Part shown: positions 5,978 through 9,394 of the stretch, piece after piece | How positions within the stretch are numbered: position 1 is the first letter of the stretch | Layout: each line of letters begins with the position of its first letter | Assembly (NCBI GenBank): GCA_964415445.1 | Contig: CAYQAE010000076.1 | Coordinates: 1 to 9,394, forward strand | Reading direction: 5' to 3' | From: CAYQAE01 sp964415445 [NCBI: uncultured archaeon] | GTDB lineage: Archaea > CAYQAE01 | DNA length: 9,394 nt | Notes under the pieces: generated by a model | What the model was told of the DNA's origin: nothing | The model's database searches: none | What the model saw: the letters and a program-made list of their open reading frames with translations, nothing else | Program-made: the position numbers and the translations under genes

Positions 5978-8900
5978 ACTTTGGCCTAACTTTCTCAAAA
6001 GTGATTTGATTAGCTCTTATTTCATTTTTTATAAAATCAAGATTAGATTTGAGATATGAAACATCTGATGATTTTGAATCTATAGCCACTTCGATTTTTT
6101 GCATCTCGTCTAATTTCATGTCTTTGCGCATATCATTTATACGTCTTACTATTTCTGCAGTAATTCCTTCTTTTATAACTTCATCGGTTAGGGTTGAGTC
6201 AATAAATATATCCCCATATTCAGATGATATGTGTGATATATTCTCAGGTAGCTCTTCGATAAATTCAATATCATCTTGATCTAATTGATAATCTGTGCCT
6301 TTATAATTTAGGATATATGATTTTTGCTCTCTGAATTTGTCCATTATAGATTTTGAATCCATATTTTCAATATGTTTTGCAATCTCTTGCATCTTTTCTT
6401 TAAATTTTGGTCCTAATTTTTTGAAATTAGGCTTTATTTTATACTTAATTTCTCCAAATTTGGATCCAACGTCTAAAATTTCTAAATTAAGGGTATTAAT
6501 TTGTGACTTATAAAGATTCTCTAAATTAATTAATGCTTCTTTTATATTTTCATTTTTTGGAATACATATAGTATTTAGAATAGGCCATCTTAATTTTCTA
6601 TTTATTTTTTGTCTGAGCGAAGCCGTCTTTTCAACTAAATCAAAAACTACTTCCATGTTATCCTCTAATTTCTCATCAATTAAAGGATTATCCACTTTAG
6701 GCCACTTATTTAGATGAATTGATTTAGGATCTTTTGGTTTTTTCAATAAATTCTGGTATACATATTCAGAATAATAAACTGTAACAGGAGCTAATATCAA
6801 AATGAGTTTATATAGGGTATAATACAAAGTATTATATGCATCTAATTTTTCTTTGCTCATCGCTTCTTGCCAAACTCGTCTTCTGACAAATTTAATATAA
6901 CTACGTGAAAAATCATCTAAAATAAAAGCCTGAAGCATTCTCATTGCTTTGTGAAATTCATAATTTGAAAAATAATCTTCGATAGCCATCTGTAAAGAAT
7001 TTATTTTAGATAAAATCCATCTATCTTCAGATATTAAATCATCTCTTCCCTTATAGAATTTAAGATCTGTTTTTTTAGCATCAAAATCATCCAATGAATA
7101 AAATATATTTATAAAAGATGCAATATTCCAAAGAACATTCATTATACGATTTACAACATTTATTTCATCCCAATTAAACTTTAAATCTTCCCAAGGTGCT
7201 GTAGCCCAAAGAAAATAATATCTTGCTACATCAACACCGTATTTTGAACATATCTCGTTTGGAGAGACCGCATTTCCTAAAGATTTGGACATCTTATGTC
7301 CTTCTGAATCTAGAGCAAAACCATGCATTAAAACATTCTTATAAGGCATTTTGTCAAAACAGATGATAGATGCGGCTTGTTGAGAATAAAACCATTTAGT
7401 AACTTGATCATGTCCTTCTGTGATAAATTCAGCTGGCCATAATTTTTTAAACTTCTTATCATCTTTAGGATACCCCAATGATGCCCATGAAGCAATTCCC
7501 GAATCAAACCAAACATCTAAAACGTCAGGTATACGATTCATCTCGCCCCCACATCTACATTTTATTTTTATCTCATCAATGTATGGTTTGTGTAGATCAA
7601 TATCAGAATATATATCAGATATAGATTTTGATTTTAATTCGTCTAAAGATGAGATTACTTCGTAATTTCCACACTTACAAATCCAGATAGGGATAGGTAT
7701 TCCCCAATATCTTTGACGTGATATACACCAATCTCCTACATTTTCTACTCCATTTTCATAACGATCATGCACCCAATGTGGATTCCAAGTTACATTTTTT
7801 TTGTTTTCTTTTAGTAATTTATCTTTAATCTTATTTATTTTCAAAAACCACTGTTTTGTAGCTCGAAATATAAGTGGAGTCTTACACCTCCAACAATGAG
7901 GATAAGAGTGTCTAGTTTTTCCAAGTTTTAGTAAAATACCTTTTTCTTTGAGCCTTTTGCAAATTATATCATTTGATTCTTTTATATCAAGGGCGCTATA
8001 TTCTCCTCCATCTTCAGTAAATGCACCTTTTGAAGATACAGGATTGAAAACAGGCAGATTATACTTTTTTCCAATATTAAAATCTTCTTCTCCGTGTCCT
8101 GGTGCAGTATGAACTAACCCAGTACCATCAGAGACAGTTACCATCTCATCTAAGACAACGCTATGGATATAAGGATAATCATTTTTTGTAAACTCTTTTT
8201 GTTTTGGTATTTCATCAAAAAGAGGGTGAATATACTGCCATTTAAATAACTCTTCTCCATCTATTAAATCAAATAGCTGATAATCAAAAATACCTACTTG
8301 TGACATTACTTTATCTACTAAAGGCTCTGCAATGATCCATAACTCATCTTTAACTTTAACTTTAGCATATGTGTGCTCAGGATGCGCTGTTACAGCCACA
8401 TTTGCAGGTAAAGTCCAAGGAGTAGTTGTCCAGACAATGAGATATGTATTTTTTTGATTTTTGACCTTGAATCTTAAATAAATAGATGCATCTTCCACTG
8501 TTTTATATTCTCCACGCACTTCATGTTCTGCTAGGGCGGTCTCACATCTAGGACACCAAAAAATAACTCTAAAATCTTTAGATAATAATTCTTTCTGGCT
8601 TGCTTTTTTTAAAGTCCACCATGCAGATTCAATGTAATCGTTTGTCATAGATACATATGGATTATCCCAGTCCATCCATATCCCTAAATGCTTAAAATCT
8701 TTAGCCATTATATCTATATGCTTGTTGGCCCAATTTTTACAATTTTTAATAAATTCAGCTAAACCAATCTTATGTATATCCTTTTTAGAATTTAAATTAA
8801 GACTCTGTTCAACCTTAACTTCAATTGGTAGACCATGACAATCCCATCCTGGCTGTTTTGTCACATTATAATCGTGCATTGTTAAATATCTAATGTATGT

Positions 8901-9095
8901 ATCTTTCAAAATTTTATTCCATGCAGTACCTAAATGGATTGAACCACTAGCATAAGGTGGGCCATCTAAAAAATATTGGTCCTTACCGCCTTTTTGAGAG
9001 ATATAACTACCTATAACATCTTTTTTAGACCAATAATCTTTCATAGATGATTCTATCATTTCGATATCATATTTATCGAATTTATTATTTCCCAT
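5916..9095 (-). CDS. ileS: isoleucine-tRNA ligase
   Basis: Class I aminoacyl-tRNA synthetase that charges tRNA-Ile and edits misactivated valine. The 1059 aa fit the archaeal/eukaryotic-type IleRS. Domains in order: catalytic core with PPYASGSIHLGT (46-57, HIGH equivalent) and GWDCHGLPIE (83-92); CP1 editing domain with WTTTPWTLPANVA (222-234) and GTGLVHTAPGHGEEDF (324-339), whose D338 is the expected editing Asp; EGHDQVTKWF (560-569); KMSKS at 601-605; then the helical anticodon-binding domain and a C-terminal extension. Cys pairs at 181/184, 401/404, 473/475 and 513/515 look like zinc knuckles. The ATG at 9095 has an AGAGG ribosome binding site 8 nt upstream. The 3' end overlaps cofG, making ileS the head of a three-gene transcript. 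Confidence 0.97.
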   Translation of the reverse strand: MGNNKFDKYDIEMIESSMKDYWSKKDVIGSYISQKGGKDQYFLDGPPYASGSIHLGTAWNKILKDTYIRYLTMHDYNVTKQPGWDCHGLPIEVKVEQSLNLNSKKDIHKIGLAEFIKNCKNWANKHIDIMAKDFKHLGIWMDWDNPYVSMTNDYIESAWWTLKKASQKELLSKDFRVIFWCPRCETALAEHEVRGEYKTVEDASIYLRFKVKNQKNTYLIVWTTTPWTLPANVAVTAHPEHTYAKVKVKDELWIIAEPLVDKVMSQVGIFDYQLFDLIDGEELFKWQYIHPLFDEIPKQKEFTKNDYPYIHSVVLDEMVTVSDGTGLVHTAPGHGEEDFNIGKKYNLPVFNPVSSKGAFTEDGGEYSALDIKESNDIICKRLKEKGILLKLGKTRHSYPHCWRCKTPLIFRATKQWFLKINKIKDKLLKENKKNVTWNPHWVHDRYENGVENVGDWCISRQRYWGIPIPIWICKCGNYEVISSLDELKSKSISDIYSDIDLHKPYIDEIKIKCRCGGEMNRIPDVLDVWFDSGIASWASLGYPKDDKKFKKLWPAEFITEGHDQVTKWFYSQQAASIICFDKMPYKNVLMHGFALDSEGHKMSKSLGNAVSPNEICSKYGVDVARYYFLWATAPWEDLKFNWDEINVVNRIMNVLWNIASFINIFYSLDDFDAKKTDLKFYKGRDDLISEDRWILSKINSLQMAIEDYFSNYEFHKAMRMLQAFILDDFSRSYIKFVRRRVWQEAMSKEKLDAYNTLYYTLYKLILILAPVTVYYSEYVYQNLLKKPKDPKSIHLNKWPKVDNPLIDEKLEDNMEVVFDLVEKTASLRQKINRKLRWPILNTICIPKNENIKEALINLENLYKSQINTLNLEILDVGSKFGEIKYKIKPNFKKLGPKFKEKMQEIAKHIENMDSKSIMDKFREQKSYILNYKGTDYQLDQDDIEFIEELPENISHISSEYGDIFIDSTLTDEVIKEGITAEIVRRINDMRKDMKLDEMQKIEVAIDSKSSDVSYLKSNLDFIKNEIRANQITFEKVRPKYDYEKEWKIDKDKYRIFIKI

Positions 9096-9103
9096 ATTTT
9101 ACG

Positions 9104-9108
9104 CCTCT
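9104..9108 (-). promoter_or_regulatory. ribosome binding site of ileS
   Basis: AGAGG on the - strand lies 8 nt ahead of the ileS ATG. It matches part of the archaeal anti-Shine-Dalgarno complement and implies a short 5' leader rather than a leaderless start, unlike ribB and ribC. Confidence 0.5.
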
Positions 9109-9138
9109 ATCTTATAAACACGTCCAACCAACACTAAA

Positions 9139-9146
9139 TATTTAAA
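9139..9146 (-). promoter_or_regulatory. probable TATA box of the ileS-cofG-cofH promoter
   Basis: TTTAAATA on the - strand would place transcription start near 9116, giving a 20-nt leader that contains the AGAGG site. A second, better-looking box, TTTATAAG at 9118-9111, is only about 20 nt ahead of the ATG and would start transcription just inside the gene, so I favour the distal box. Confidence 0.4.
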
Positions 9147-9239
9147 ATAAACTAAAAAATTTGAGTTTGAAAAGATAAAATTCCTATTTCTATGAAACAC
9201 ACTAAAATATATATTTAATATATATTTCGTGATAAAATA

Positions 9240-9316
9240 ATTTGTGAAAAAAGACAAATAATTCATTTTTGATGGTATATATAATATATATAAATTTAAT
9301 TAATACTTAATACCAT
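9240..9316 (-). repeat. inverted repeats and T-tract downstream of the right-end gene
   Basis: ATGGTAT (9272-9278) and ATACCAT (9310-9316) are 7-nt inverted arms around an ATATAT-rich, self-complementary interior. A smaller repeat, ATTTGT (9240-9245) and ACAAAT (9254-9259), encloses an A-run that reads as six T on the - strand. Both lie between the stop of the right-end gene (9337) and the ileS promoter, where a terminator for that gene is expected. AT-rich DNA makes such repeats common, so the call is tentative. Confidence 0.3.
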
Positions 9317-9336
9317 TTTATAAAATAAAGAAATAT

Positions 9337-9394
9337 TTATTCTAAAAATACTAATTCATCTGCTCCTTCATCTTCGTAGAATTGTCCAAATTCA
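9337..9394 (-). CDS. C-terminal end of an unidentified gene with a HisF-like motif
   Basis: Only the last 18 codons are in the window, ending at the TAA at 9339-9337. The peptide is EFGQFYEDEGADELVFLE, strongly acidic, with no complete domain. The stretch EGADELVFL is what is normally found around residues 40-50 of HisF (imidazole glycerol-phosphate synthase cyclase subunit), where D-I and the rest of the barrel should follow; here a stop codon follows one residue later. Either this is a truncated or frameshifted hisF, or an unrelated protein with an acidic tail. The gene lies upstream of ileS on the same strand, separated by a 241-nt AT-rich spacer, so it is unlikely to share the ileS transcript. 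Confidence 0.6.
   Translation of the reverse strand, partial: EFGQFYEDEGADELVFLE

Noticed and set aside
9099-9266. 55-codon open frame on the - strand ending just before ileS (begins MNYLSFFTNYF)
   Set aside because: It is rich in Asn, Tyr, Phe and Ile, as expected from translating AT-rich spacer DNA. It contains both candidate ileS TATA boxes and resembles no family I know. A TATA-like stretch about 25 nt upstream is not informative in DNA of this composition.
1-9394. tRNA or rRNA genes, CRISPR arrays, insertion sequences
   Set aside because: No cloverleaf, conserved rRNA segment, regular repeat-spacer pattern or transposase was seen; nearly all the window is housekeeping coding sequence.

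Overview
This AT-rich window comes from an archaeon. Three things point there: an archaeal-type riboflavin synthase (the lumazine-synthase paralog, not the bacterial two-domain enzyme); separate CofG and CofH for the deazaflavin core of F420; and TATA-box promoters about 25-28 nt ahead of start codons (leaderless mRNAs) alongside GGAGG-type ribosome binding sites inside operons. The gene set and base composition fit an ammonia-oxidising Nitrososphaeria (Thaumarchaeota, Nitrosopumilus-like). That placement is inference from memory of the group, not a search.

Left half, + strand (162-3526): a riboflavin cluster. ribB has its own leaderless promoter. A second TATA box just after ribB appears to drive ribC, ribH, an amidohydrolase and arfC. 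These four are tightly packed: the ribH ribosome binding site overlaps the ribC stop, the amidohydrolase starts 1 nt after ribH ends, and arfC starts inside the end of the amidohydrolase gene. RibB supplies the four-carbon unit. ArfC reduces the ribosyl side chain. RibH joins the four-carbon unit to 5-amino-6-ribitylaminouracil, and RibC dismutates lumazine to riboflavin. The amidohydrolase has the residue pattern of a metal-dependent (amino)hydrolase of the cytosine/guanine/SAH-deaminase type. It sits where the pathway needs a pyrimidine deaminase, and it is the most interesting gene here.

Middle (3527-3728): a convergent intergenic region with a T-tract terminator for arfC, a striking G7-AT-G6 tract, ATATAT-rich sequence, and a hairpin directly after the cofH stop.

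Right half, - strand (9095 down to 3729): ileS, cofG and cofH, read in that order with overlapping ends, probably one transcript. CofG and CofH make Fo (7,8-didemethyl-8-hydroxy-5-deazariboflavin) from tyrosine and 5-amino-6-ribitylaminouracil. The two convergent operons therefore use the same branch-point intermediate, one for flavins and one for F420.

Right end (9096-9394): an AT-rich spacer with the ileS promoter, then the last 18 codons of another - strand gene. Its tail resembles an internal HisF motif yet is followed at once by a stop.
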